A stretch of DNA of 64,000 nt, taken from contig OY720097.1 of assembly GCA_963082875.1 (NCBI GenBank), positions 23,258,501 through 23,322,500 of the forward strand, read 5' to 3'. The DNA comes from Corella eumyota. Its lineage: Eukaryota > Chordata > Ascidiacea > Phlebobranchia > Corellidae. Positions 52,681 through 64,000 of this stretch are shown one piece after another; the stretch's first letter is position 1; each line of letters starts with the position of its first letter. Under the pieces are notes generated by a model. It did no database searches. It was given only the letters and a program-made list of their open reading frames with translations, and was not told where the DNA came from. Made by a program: the position numbers and the translations under genes.

Positions 52681-55600
52681 ATAAAAGTTATGACACTTTT
52701 ATTAAAAATTGATGAAGTCTAAAACCTAAAATTTTATATTTTATTAGATGCGCATTGACCTAACTAACATTCATGATAAAAAATTTCGCAAAAATTTTCA
52801 GTAAAACAAAAGTTACAGCAAATTTTTATTCTGGGTTTAATTAGGTCACGTGATATTTTTGGCCAATGCTATTGAATACAAATTTTTTGAAAAAAATTAA
52901 AAAATTTTAAATCGAAAAATAATTGTTTTGTTGGAACTGCACGGGTCCAATAAACGTGTTTACAAAATATTTTTTGAAAATATTAATATTCATAAAAGTT
53001 ATGACACTTTTATTAAAAATTGATGAAGTCTAAAACCTAAAATTTTATATTTTATTAGATGCGCATTGACCTAACTAACATTCATGATAAAAAATTTCGC
53101 AAAAATTTTCAGTAAAACAAAAGTTACAGCAAATTTTTATTCTGGGTTTAATTAGGTCACGTGATATTTTTGGCCAATGCTATTGAATACAAATTTTTTA
53201 AAAAAAATTAAAAAATTTTAAATCGAAAAATAATTGTTCTGTTGGAACTGCACGGGTCCAATAAACGTGTTTACAAAATATTTTTTGAAAATATTAATAT
53301 TCATAAAAGTTATGACTCTTTTATTAAAAATTGATGAAGTCTAAAACCTAAAATTTTATATTTTATTAGATGCGCATTGACCTAACTAACATTCATGATA
53401 AAAAATTTCGCAAAAATTTTCAGTAAAACAAAAGTTACAGCAAATTTTTATTCTGGGTTTAATTAGGTCACGTGATATTTTTGGCCAATGCTATTGAATA
53501 CAAATTTTTTGAAAAAAATTAAAAAATTTTAAATCGAAAAATAATTGTTTTGTTGGAACTGCACGGGTCCAATAAACGTGTTTACAAAATATTTTTTGAA
53601 AATATTAATATTCATAAAAGTTATGACACTTTTATTAAAAATTGATGAAGTCTAAAACCTAAAATTTTATATTTTATTAGATGCGCATTGACCTAACTAA
53701 CATTCATGATAAAAAATTTCGCAAAAATTTTCAGTAAAACAAAAGTTACAGCAAATTTTTATTCTGGGTTTAATTAGGTCACGTGATATTTTTGGCCAAT
53801 GTTATTGAATACAAATTTTTTAAAAAAAATTAAAAAATTTTAAATCGAAAAATAATTGTTCTGTTGGAACTGCACGGGTCCAATAAACGTGTTTACAAAA
53901 TATTTTTTGAAAATATTAATATTCATAAAAGTTATGACACTTTTATTAAAAATTGATGAAGTCTAAAACCTAAAATTTTATATTTTATTAGATGCGCATT
54001 GACCTAACTAACATTCAAGATAAAAAATTTCGCAAAAATTTTCAGTAAAACAAAAGTTACAGCAAATTTTTATTCTGGGTTTAATTAGGTCACGTGATAT
54101 TTTTGGCCAATGCTATTGAATACAAATTTTTTGAAAAAAATTAAAAAATTTTAAATCGCAAAATAATTGTTCTGTTGGAACTGCACGGGTCCAATAAACG
54201 TGTTTACAAAATATTTTTTGAAAATATTAATATTCATAAAAGTTATGACACTTTTATTAAAAATTGATGAAGTCTAAAACCTAAAATTTTATATTTTATT
54301 AGATGCGCATTGACCTAACTAACATTCAAGATAAAACATTTTGCAAAAATTTTCAGTAAAACAAAAGTTACAGCAAATTTTTATTCTGGGTTTAATTAGG
54401 TCACGTGATATTTTTGGCCAATGCTATTTGAATACAAATTTTTTGAAAAAAATTAAAATATTTTAAATCGAGAAATAATTGTTCTGTTGGAACTGAACTG
54501 CACGGGTCCAATAAACGTGTTTACAAAATATTTTTTGAAAATATTAATATTCATAAAAGTTATGACACTTTTATTAAAAATTGATGAAATCTAAAACCTA
54601 AAATTTTATATTTTATTAGATGCGCATTGACCTAACTAACATTCAGGATAAAACATTTCGCAAAAATTTTCAGTAAAACAAAAGTTACAGCAAATTTTTA
54701 TTCTGGGTTTAATTAGGTCACGTGATATTTTTGGCCAATGCTATTGAATACAAATTTTTTAAAAAAAATTAAAAAATTTTAAATCGAAAAATAATTGTTC
54801 TGTTGGAACTGCACGGGTCCAATAAACGTGTTTACAAAATATTTTTTGAAAATATTAATATTCATAAAAGTTATGACACTTTTATTAAAAATTGATGAAG
54901 TCTAAAACCTAAAATTTTATATTTTATTAGATGCGCATTAACCTAACTAACATTCAAGATAAAACATTTCGCAAAAATTTTCAGTAAAACAAAAGTTACA
55001 GCAAATTTTTATTCTGGGTTTAATTAGGTCACGTGATATTTTTGGCCAATGCTATTGAATACAAATTTTTTGAAAAAAATTAAAAAATTTTAAATCGAAA
55101 AATAATTGTTCTGTTGGAACTGCACGGGTCCAATAAACGTGTTTACAAAATATTTTTTGAAAATATTAATATTCATAAAAGTTATGACACTTTTATTAAA
55201 AATTGATGAAGTCTAAAACCTAAAATTTTATATTTTATTAGATGCGCATTGACCTAACTAACATTCAAAATAAAACATTTCGCAAAAATTTTCAGTAAAA
55301 CAAAAGTTACAGCAGATTTTTATTCTGGGTTTAATTAGGTCACGTGATATTTTTGGCCAATGCTATTGAATACAAATTTTTTGAAAAAAATTAAAAAATT
55401 TTAAATCGAAAAATAATTGTTCTGTTGGAACTGCACGGGTCCAATAAACGTGTTTACAAAATATTTTTTGAAAATATTAATATTCATAAAAGTTATGACA
55501 CTTTTATTAAAAATTGATGAAATCTAAAACCTAAAATTTTATATTTTATTAGATGCGCATTGACCTAACTAACATTCAGGATAAAACATTTCGCAAAAAT

Positions 55601-57045
55601 TTTCAGTAAAACAAAAGTTACAGCAAATTTTTATTCTGGGTTTAATTAGGTCACGTGATATTTTTGGCCAATGCTATTGAATACAAATTTTTTAAAAAAA
55701 ATTAAAAAATTTTAAATCGAAAAATAATTGTTCTGTTGGAACTGCACGGGTCCAATAAACGTGTTTACAAAATATTTTTTGAAAATATTAATATTCATAA
55801 AAGTTATGACACTTTTATTAAAAATTGATGAAGTCTAAAACCTAAAATTTTATATTTTATTAGATGCGCATTAACCTAACTAACATTCAAGATAAAACAT
55901 TTCGCAAAAATTTTCAGTAAAACAAAAGTTACAGCAAATTTTTATTCTGGGTTTAATTAGGTCACGTGATATTTTTGGCCAATGCTATTGAATACAAATT
56001 TTTTGAAAAAAATTAAAAAATTTTAAATCGAAAAATAATTGTTCTGTTGGAACTGCACGGGTCCAATAAACGTGTTTACAAAATATTTTTTGAAAATATT
56101 AATATTCATAAAAGTTATGACACTTTTATTAAAAATTGATGAAGTCTAAAACCTAAAATTTTATATTTTATTAGATGCGCATTGACCTAACTAACATTCA
56201 AAATAAAACATTTCGCAAAAATTTTCAGTAAAACAAAAGTTACAGCAGATTTTTATTCTGGGTTTAATTAGGTCACGTGATATTTTTGGCCAATGCTATT
56301 GAATACAAATTTTTTGAAAAAAATTAAAAAATTTTAAATCGAAAAATAATTGTTCTGTTGGAACTGAACTGCACGGGTCCAATAAACGTGTTTACAAAAT
56401 ATTTTTTGAAAATATTAATATTCATAAAAGTTATGACACTTTTATTAAAAATTGATGAAATCTAAAACCTAAAATTTTATATTTTATTAGATGCGCATTG
56501 ACCTAACTAACATTCAGGATAAAACATTTCGCAAAAATTTTCAGTAAAACAAAAGTTACAGCAAATTTTTATTCTGGGTTTAATTAGGTCACGTGATATT
56601 TTTGGCCAATGCTATTGAATACAAATTTTTTAAAAAAAATTAAAAAATTTTAAATCGAAAAATAATTGTTCTGTTGGAACTGCACGGGTCCAATAAACGT
56701 GTTTACAAAATATTTTTTGAAAATATTAATATTCATAAAAGTTATGACACTTTTATTAAAAATTGATGAAGTCTAAAACCTAAAATTTTATATTTTATTA
56801 GATGCGCATTAACCTAACTAACATTCAAGATAAAACATTTCGCAAAAATTTTCAGTAAAACAAAAGTTACAGCAAATTTTTATTCTGGGTTTAATTAGGT
56901 CACGTGATATTTTTGGCCAATGCTATTGAATACAAATTTTTTGAAAAAAATTAAAAAATTTTAAATCGAAAAATAATTGTTCTGTTGGAACTGCACGGGT
57001 CCAATAAACGTGTTTACAAAATATTTTTTGAAAATATTAATATTC
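52681..57045 (+). repeat. Large duplication S2 (14 units, 4,365 bp)
   Basis: This is the second copy of S1. Its GATGAAATCT marks (54583, 55516, 56454) have the same 933 and 938 spacings as in S1 and in domain I. One unit (54236-54552) is 317 bp because it has both the 5-bp AACTG insertion and an extra T (CTATTTGAATAC near 54427). The first unit has GACAC where S1 has GACTC. S2 is also offset by exactly 15,885 bp from domain I (38668 and 54553), and that match continues past 57045 where the S1 match stops. Confidence 0.92.
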
Positions 57046-57356
57046 ATAAAAGTTATGACACTTTTATTAAAAATTGATGAAGTCTAAAACCTAAAATTTT
57101 ATATTTTATTAGATGCGCATTGACCTAACTAATATTCAAAATAAAACATTTCGCAAAAATTTTCAGTAAAACAAAAGTTACAGCAGATTTTTATTCTGGG
57201 TTTAATTAGGTCACGTGATATTTTTGGCCAATGCTATTGAATACAAATTTTTTGAAAAAAATTAAAAAATTTTAAATCGAAAAATAATTGTTCTGTTGGA
57301 ACTGCACGGGTCCAATAAACGTGTTTACAAAATATTTTTTGAAAATATTAATATTC
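57046..57356 (+). repeat. Closing z unit of the last trimer
   Basis: The CAAAAT / CAGCAGATTT unit completes the x y z order started at 56424. It carries a private change, CTAATATTCAAAAT near 57131. It lacks the 5-bp insertion, exactly like its counterpart at 41161-41471 in domain I (offset 15,885 bp). Confidence 0.88.
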
Positions 57357-59221
57357 ATAAAAGTTATGACACTTTTATTAAAAATTGATGAAGTCTAAAA
57401 CCTAAAATTTTATATTTTATTAGATGCGCATTGACCTAACTAACATTCAAGATAAAACATTTCGCAAAAATTTACAGTAAAACAAAAGTTACAGCAAATT
57501 TTAATCTGGGTTTAATTAGGTCACGTGATATTTTTGGCCAATGCTATTGAATACAGATTTTTTGAAAAAAATTAAAAAATTTTAAATCGAAAAATAATTG
57601 TTCTGTTGGAACTGCACGGGTCCAATAAACGTGTTTACAAAATATTTTTTGAAAATATTAATATTCATAAAAGTTATGACACTTTTATTAAAAATTGATG
57701 AAGTCTAAAACCTAAAATTTTATATTTTATTAGATGCGCATTGACCTAACTAACATTCAAGATAAAACATTTTGTAAAAATTTTCAGTAAAACAAAAGTT
57801 ACAGCAAATTTTTATTCTGGGTTTAATTAGGTCACGTGATATTTTTGGCCAATGCTATTGAATACAAATTTTTTGAAAAAAATTAAAATATTTTAAATCA
57901 AAAAATAATTGTTCTGTTGGAACTGAACGGGTCCAATAAACGTGTTTACAAAATATTTTTTGAAAATATTAATATTCATAAAAGTTATGACACTTTTATT
58001 AAAAATTGATGAAGTCTAAACCCTAAAATTTTATATTTTATTAGATGCGCATTGACCTAACTAACATTCAGGATAAAACATTTCGCAAAAATTTTCAGTA
58101 AAACAAAAGTTACAGCAAATTTTTATTCTGGGTTTAATTAGGTCACGTGATATTTTTGGCCAATGCTATTGAATACAGATTTTTTGAAAAAAATTAAAAA
58201 ATTTTAAATCGAAAAATAATTGTTCTGTTGGAACTGCACGGGTCCAATAAACGTGTTTACAAAATATTTTTTGAAAATATTAATATTCATAAAAGTTATG
58301 ACACTTTTATTAAAAATTGATGAAGTCTAAAACCTAAAATTTTATATTTTATTAGATGCGCATTGACCTAACTAACATTCAAGATAAAACATTTTGTAAA
58401 AATTTTCAGTAAAACAAAAGTTACAGCAAATTTTTATTCTGGGTTTAATTAGGTCACGTGATATTTTTGGCCAATGCTATTGAATACAAATTTTTTGAAA
58501 AAAATTAAAATATTTTAAATCAAAAAATAATTGTTCTGTTGGAACTGCACGGGTCCAATAAACGTGTTTACAAAATATTTTTTGAAAATATTAATATTCA
58601 TAAAAGTTATGACACTTTTATTAAAAATTGATGAAGTCTAAACCCTAAAATTTTATATTTTATTAGATGCGCATTGACCTAACTAACATTCAAGATAAAA
58701 CATTTCGCAAAAATTTTCAGTAAAACAAAAGTTACAGCAAATTTTTATTCTGGGTTTAATTAGGTCACGTGATATTTTTGGCCAATGCTATTGAATACAA
58801 ATTTTTTGAAAAAAATTAAAAAATTTTAAATCAAAAAATAATTGTTCTGTTGGAACTCCACGGGTCCAATAAACGTGTTTACAAAATATTTTTTGAAAAT
58901 ATTAATATTCATAAAAGTTATGACACTTTTATTAAAAATTGATGAAGTCTAAATCTGAAATTTTATATTTTATTAGATGCGCATTGACCTAACTAACAAT
59001 CATGATAAAAAATTTCGCAAAAATTTTCAGTAAAACAAAAGTTACAGCAAATTTTTATTCTGGGTTTAATTAGGTCACGTGATATTTTTGGCCAATGCTA
59101 TTGAATACCAATTTTTTTGAAAAAAATTAAAAAATTTTAAATCGAAAAATAATTGTTTTGTTGGAACTGCACGGGTCCAATAAACGTGTTTACAAAATAT
59201 TTTTTGAAAATATTAATATTC
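57357..59221 (+). repeat. Six-unit relative of 41472-43025 with recombinant units
   Basis: The units at 57357 and 57667 match 41472 and 41782 at +15,885 bp. The unit at 57978 is a hybrid: its left part (TAAACCCTAAAA, CAGGAT) belongs to the 42404 type and its right part (ACAGATT, TGCACGGG) to the 41472 or 44581 type, so the switch lies within 58075-58177. The unit at 58289 repeats the TTTTGTAAA type. The unit at 58600 mixes TAAACCC and CTCCACGGG with CAAGAT and AAATCAAAA. The unit at 58911 has CTAAATCTGAAAT and ACCAATTTTTTTG, two compensating 1-bp changes, and stays 311 bp. Confidence 0.87.
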
Positions 59222-62200
59222 ATAAAAGTTATGACACTTTTATTAAAAATTGATGAAGTCTAAAACCTAAAATTTTATATTTTATTAGATGCGCATTGAC
59301 CTAACTAACATTCAAAATAAAACATTTCGCAAAAATTTTCAGTAAAACAAAAGTTACAGCAAATTTTTATTCTGGGTTTAATTAGGTCACGTGATATTTT
59401 TGGCCAATGCTATTGAATACAAATTTTTTAAAAAAAATTAAAAAATTTTAAATCGAAAAATAATTGTTCTGTTGGAACTGCACGGGTCCAATAAACGTGT
59501 TTACAAAATATTTTTTGAAAATATTAATATTCATAAAAGTTATGACACTTTTATTAAAAATTGATGAAGTCTAAAACCTAAAATTTTATATTTTATTAGA
59601 TGCGCATTGACCTAACTAACATTCAAGATAAAACATTTCGCAAAAATTTTAAGTAAAACAAAAGTTACAGCAAATTTTTATTCTGGGTTTAATTAGGTCA
59701 CGTGATATTTTTGGCCAATGCTATTGAATACAGATTTTTTGAAAAAAATTAAAAAATTTTAAATCGCAAAATAATTGTTCTGTTGGAACTGCACGGGTCC
59801 AATAAACGTGTTTACAAAATATTTTTTGAAAATATTAATATTCATAAAAGTTATGACGCTTTTATTAAAAATTGATGAAGTCTAAAACCTAAAATTTTAT
59901 ATTTTATTAGATGCGCATTGACCTAACTAACATTCAAGATAAAACATTTTGCAAAAATTTTCAGTAAAACAAAAGTTACAGCAAATTTTTATTCTGGGTT
60001 TAATTAGGTCACGTGATATTTTTGGCCAATGCTATTGAATACAAATTTTTTGAAAAAAATTAAAAAATTTTAAATCGAAAAATAATTGTTTTGTTGGAAC
60101 TGCACGGGTCCAATAAACGTGTTTACAAAATATTTTTTGAAAATATTAATATTCATAAAAGTTATGACACTTTTATTAAAAATTGATGAAGTCTAAAACC
60201 TAAAATTTTATATTTTATTAGATGCGCATTGACCTAACTAACATTCAAAATAAAACATTTCGCAAAAATTTTCAGTAAAACAAAAGTTACAGCAAATTTT
60301 TATTCTGGGTTTAATTAGGTCACGTGATATTTTTGGCCAATGCTATTGAATACAAATTTTTTAAAAAAAATTAAAAAATTTTAAATCGAAAAATAATTGT
60401 TCTGTTGGAACTGCACGGGTCCAATAAACGTGTTTACAAAATATTTTTTGAAAATATTAATATTCATAAAAGTTATGACACTTTTATTAAAAATTGATGA
60501 AGTCTAAAACCTAAAATTTTATATTTTATTAGATGCGCATTGACCTAACTAACATTCAAGATAAAACATTTCGCAAAAATTTTAAGTAAAACAAAAGTTA
60601 CAGCAAATTTTTATTCTGGGTTTAATTAGGTCACGTGATATTTTTGGCCAATGCTATTGAATACAGATTTTTTGAAAAAAATTAAAAAATTTTAAATCGA
60701 AAAATAATTGTTCTGTTGGAACTGCACGGGTCCAATAAACGTGTTTACAAAATATTTTTTGAAAATATTAATATTCATAAAAGTTATGACACTTTTATTA
60801 AAAATTGATGAAGTCTAAAACCTAAAATTTTATATTTTATTAGATGCGCTTTGACCTAACTAACATTCAAGATAAAACATTTTGCAAAAATTTTCAGTAA
60901 AACAAAAGTTACAGCAAATTTTTATTCTGGGTTTAATTAGGTCACGTGATATTTTTGGCCAATGCTATTGAATACAAATTTTTTGAAAAAAATTAAAAAA
61001 TTTTAAATCGAAAAATAATTGTTTTGTTGGAACTGCACGGGTCCAATAAACGTGTTTACAAAATATTTTTTGAAAATATTAATATTCATAAAAGTTATGA
61101 CACTTTTATTAAAAATTGATGAAGTCTAAAACCTAAAATTTTATATTTTATTAGATGCGCATTGACCTAACTAACATTCATGATAAAAAATTTCGCAAAA
61201 ATTTTCAGTAAAACAAAAGTTACAGCAAATTTTTATTCTGGGTTTAATTAGGTCACGTGATATTTTTGGCCAATGTTATTGAATACAAATTTTTTTTAAA
61301 AAATTAAAAAATTTTAAATCGAAAAATAATTGTTCTGTTGGAACTGCACGGGTCCAATAAACGTGTTTACAAAATATTTTTTGAAAATATTAATATTCAT
61401 AAAAGTTATGACACTTTTATTAAAAATTGATGAAGTCTAAAACCCAAAATTTTATATTTTATTAGATGCGCATTGACCTAACTAACATTCAGGATAAAAC
61501 ATTTCGCAAAAATTTTCAGTAAAACAAAAGTTACAGCAAATTTTTATTCTGGGTTTAATTAGGTCACGTGATATTTTTGGCCAATGCTATTGAATACAAA
61601 TTTTTTTAAAAAAATTAAAAAATTTTAAATCGAAAAATAATTGTTCTGTTGGAACTGCACGGGTCCAATAAACGTGTTTACAAAATATTTTTTGAAAATA
61701 TTAATATTCATAAAAGTTATGACTCTTTTATTAAAAATTGATGAAGTCTAAAACCTAAAATTTTATATTTTATTAGATGCGCATTGACCTAACTAACATT
61801 CATGATAAAAAATTTCGCAAAAATTTTCAGTAAAACAAAAGTTACAGCAAATTTTTATTCTGGGTTTAATTAGGTCACGTGATATTTTTGGCCAATGCTA
61901 TTGAATACAAATTTTTTGAAAAAAATTAAAAAATTTTAAATCGAAAAATAATTGTTTTGTTGGAACTGCACGGGTCCAATAAACGTGTTTACAAAATATT
62001 TTTTGAAAATATTAATATTCATAAAAGTTATGACACTTTTATTAAAAATTGATGAAGTCTAAAACCTAAAATTTTATATTTTATTAGATGCGCATTGACC
62101 TAACTAACATTCATGATAAAAAATTTCGCAAAAATTTTCAGTAAAACAAAAGTTACAGCAAATTTTTATTCTGGGTTTGATTAGGTCACGTGATATTTTT

Positions 62201-62642
62201 GGCCAATGTTATTGAATACAAATTTTTTAAAAAAAATTAAAAAATTTTAAATCGAAAAATAATTGTTCTGTTGGAACTGCACGGGTCCAATAAACGTGTT
62301 TACAAAATATTTTTTGAAAATATTAATATTCATAAAAGTTATGACACTTTTATTAAAAATTGATGAAGTCTAAAACCTAAAATTTTATATTTTATTAGAT
62401 GCGCATTGACCTAACTAACATTCAAGATAAAAAATTTCGCAAAAATTTTCAGTAAAACAAAAGTTACAGCAAATTTTTATTCTGGGTTTAATTAGGTCAC
62501 GTGATATTTTTGGCCAATGCTATTGAATACAAATTTTTTGAAAAAAATTAAAAAATTTTAAATCGAAAAATAATTGTTCTGTTGGAACTGCACGGGTCCA
62601 ATAAACGTGTTTACAAAATATTTTTTGAAAATATTAATATTC
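59222..62642 (+). repeat. Eleven-unit copy of 22798-26218, offset 36,424 bp
   Basis: Unit by unit the marks follow 22798-26218: CAAAAT; AAGTAAAAC with ACAGATT and CGCAAAATAA; GACGCTTTT (59855, matching 23431); CAAAAT; AAGTAAAAC; TTTTGC; GTTATTG with a long T run; CAGGAT; GACTC; GTTATTG; CAAGAT-AAAAAAT. Private changes here include GCGCTTTGACC near 60847, AACCCAAAAT near 61441 and GGGTTTGATTAGG near 62174. The order and the rare GACGC mark make independent origin unlikely. Confidence 0.9.
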
Positions 62643-63886
62643 ATAAAAGTTATGACACTTTTATTAAAAATTGATGAAGTCTAAAACCTAAAATTTTATA
62701 TTTTATTAGATGCGCATTGATCTAACTAACATTCAAAATAAAACATTTCGCAAAAATTTTCAGTAAAACAAAAGTTACAGCAGATTTTTATTCTGGGTTT
62801 AATTAGGTCACGTGATATTTTTGGCCAATGCTATTGAATACAAATTTTTTGAAAAAAATTAAAAAATTTTAAATCGAAAAATAATTGTTTTGTTGGAACT
62901 GCACGGGTCCAATAAACGTGTTTACAAAATATTTTTTGAAAATATTAATATTCATAAAAGTTATGACACTTTTATTAAAAATTGATGAAGTCTAAAACCT
63001 AAAATTTTATATTTTATTAGATGCGCATTGACCTAACTAACATTCATGATAAAAAATTTCGCAAAAATTTTCAGTAAAACAAAAGTTACAGCAAATTTTT
63101 ATTCTGGGTTTAATTAGGTCACGTGATATTTTTGGCCAATGTTATTGAATACAAATTTTTTAAAAAAAATTAAAAAATTTTAAATCGAAAAATAATTGTT
63201 CTGTTGGAACTGCACGGGTCCAATAAACGTGTTTACAAAATATTTTTTGAAAATATTAATATTCATAAAAGTTATGACACTTTTATTAAAAATTGATGAA
63301 GTCTAAAACCTAAAATTTTATATTTTATTAGATGCGCATTGACCTAACTAACATTCAAGATAAAAAAATTCGCAAAAATTTTCAGTAAAACAAAAGTTAC
63401 AGCAAATTTTTATTCTGGGTTTAATTAGGTCACGTGATATTTTTGGCCAATGCTATTGAATACAAATTTTTTGAAAAAAATTAAAAAATTTTAAATCGAA
63501 AAATAATTGTTCTGTTGGAACTGCACGGGTCCAATAAACGTGTTTACAAAATATTTTTTGAAAATATTAATATTCATAAAAGTTATGACACTTTTATTAA
63601 AAATTGATGAAGTCTAAAACCTAAAATTTTATATTTTATTAGATGCGCATTGACCTAACTAACATTCAAAATAAAACATTTCGCAAAAATTTTCAGTAAA
63701 ACAAAAGTTACAGCAAATTTTTATTCTGGGTTTAATTAGGTCACGTGATATTTTTGGCCAATGCTATTGAATACAAATTTTTTAAAAAAAATTAAAAAAT
63801 TTTAAATCGCAAAATAATTGTTCTGTTGGAACTGCACGGGTCCAATAAACGTGTTTACAAAATATTTTTTGAAAATATTAATATTC
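62643..63886 (+). repeat. Four units returning to the 12-unit pattern
   Basis: The first unit (62643) is a z-like CAAAAT / CAGCAGATTT unit, here with TGATCTAAC and TTTTGTTGG. It is followed by CATGAT with GTTATTG (62954), CAAGATAAAAAAATTCGC (63265) and CAAAAT with CGCAAAATAA (63576). The last three resemble the order at 25597-26529, so the array re-enters that pattern after one inserted z-type unit. Confidence 0.82.
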
Positions 63887-64000
63887 ATAAAAGTTATGAC
63901 ACTTTTATTAAAAATTGATGAAGTCTAAAACCTAAAATTTTATATTTTATTAGATGCGCATTGACCTAACTAACATTCAAGATAAAACATTTTGCAAAAA
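63887..64000 (+). repeat. Partial last unit cut by the window edge
   Basis: The first 114 bp of a CAAGAT / CATTTTGC unit. It continues the order seen at 26530, so the array evidently runs on beyond the window. Confidence 0.95.

Larger units (their letters stand above)
1..64000 (+). repeat. 311-bp AT-rich satellite DNA array spanning the window
   Basis: Every base belongs to one tandem repeat family. I located 209 successive unit starts, all in the same orientation. About 170 of the 208 closed units are exactly 311 bp. The rest are mostly 303, 304, 310, 314, 316 or 317 bp from single small indels, with one of 321 bp, and five are strongly truncated (80, 245, 102, 245 and 102 bp). No interspersed element, inversion or unique sequence was found. 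Hand-counted GC of the unit is about 24%. Arrays of this length and unit size are typical of eukaryotic centromeric or pericentromeric heterochromatin; that location is inferred, since neither array edge is in the window. Both window ends cut through the array. The family and species are not recognised. Confidence 0.98.

Noticed and set aside
1-64000. Protein-coding genes
   Set aside because: 311 is not a multiple of 3, so a frame crossing successive units must be open in all frames of the unit, and TAA/TGA stops are dense on both strands (for example TAACTAACATT, TTTAATTAGG and reverse complements of TTATTTT). Only short chance frames exist, repeated in every unit.
1-64000. CRISPR array
   Set aside because: Direct repeats are contiguous 311-bp units with no unique spacers, no short conserved repeat and no cas genes.
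1-64000. Known beetle or other named satellite family
   Set aside because: The size, AT content and CpG level are compatible with insect satellites, but I cannot match the sequence to a specific named family from memory, so no name is given. A search of satellite and repeat databases with unit 1 would settle it.

Overview
The whole 64 kb window is one uninterrupted tandem satellite DNA array. The basic unit is 311 bp. From the anchor just before ATAAAAGTTATGAC I placed 209 unit starts, giving 208 closed units (about 203 near full length, 5 strongly truncated) and a final 114-bp piece cut by the window edge. All units run head-to-tail in the same direction. I found no gene, RNA gene, transposon, inverted block or unique DNA. 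The unit is about 24% GC by hand count and has stop codons in every frame of both strands.

The organism is a eukaryote. The array is what one expects of centromeric or pericentromeric heterochromatin, and its completeness suggests a long-read assembly. CpG is not depleted in the unit (about 6 per 311 bp), which argues against heavy germline CpG methylation and fits an invertebrate. An insect is a reasonable guess, but I do not recognise the satellite family and cannot name a species.

The units form nested, regional higher-order repeats (HORs). 1-2785: a 4-unit HOR, two copies. 2786-8459: irregular units ending in an 80-bp truncated one. 8460-19376: three recent copies (A, B, C) of a 9- to 14-unit block sharing private indels; A and B end in the same double-truncation junction. 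19377-25907: a 7-unit pattern seen twice. 25908-38667: a 12-unit HOR in versions of 12, 11 and 14 units plus a partial fourth. 38668-57356: 3-unit repeats paired into 1,871-bp 6-unit repeats by a 5-bp insertion, within larger duplications offset by 5.9, 10.0 and 15.9 kb. 57357-64000: blocks copied from elsewhere in the array, including about 3.4 kb matching 22,798-26,218 at an offset of 36,424 bp.

No genes work together here. What can be read is how the array evolved: unequal exchange in whole-unit steps, slippage in A/T tracts, and rare deletions between short similar motifs within the unit. The unit carries a nearly invariant core with an 8-bp CACGTG palindrome, a possible protein-binding site repeated about 200 times. 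No new enzymatic or defence system is visible.
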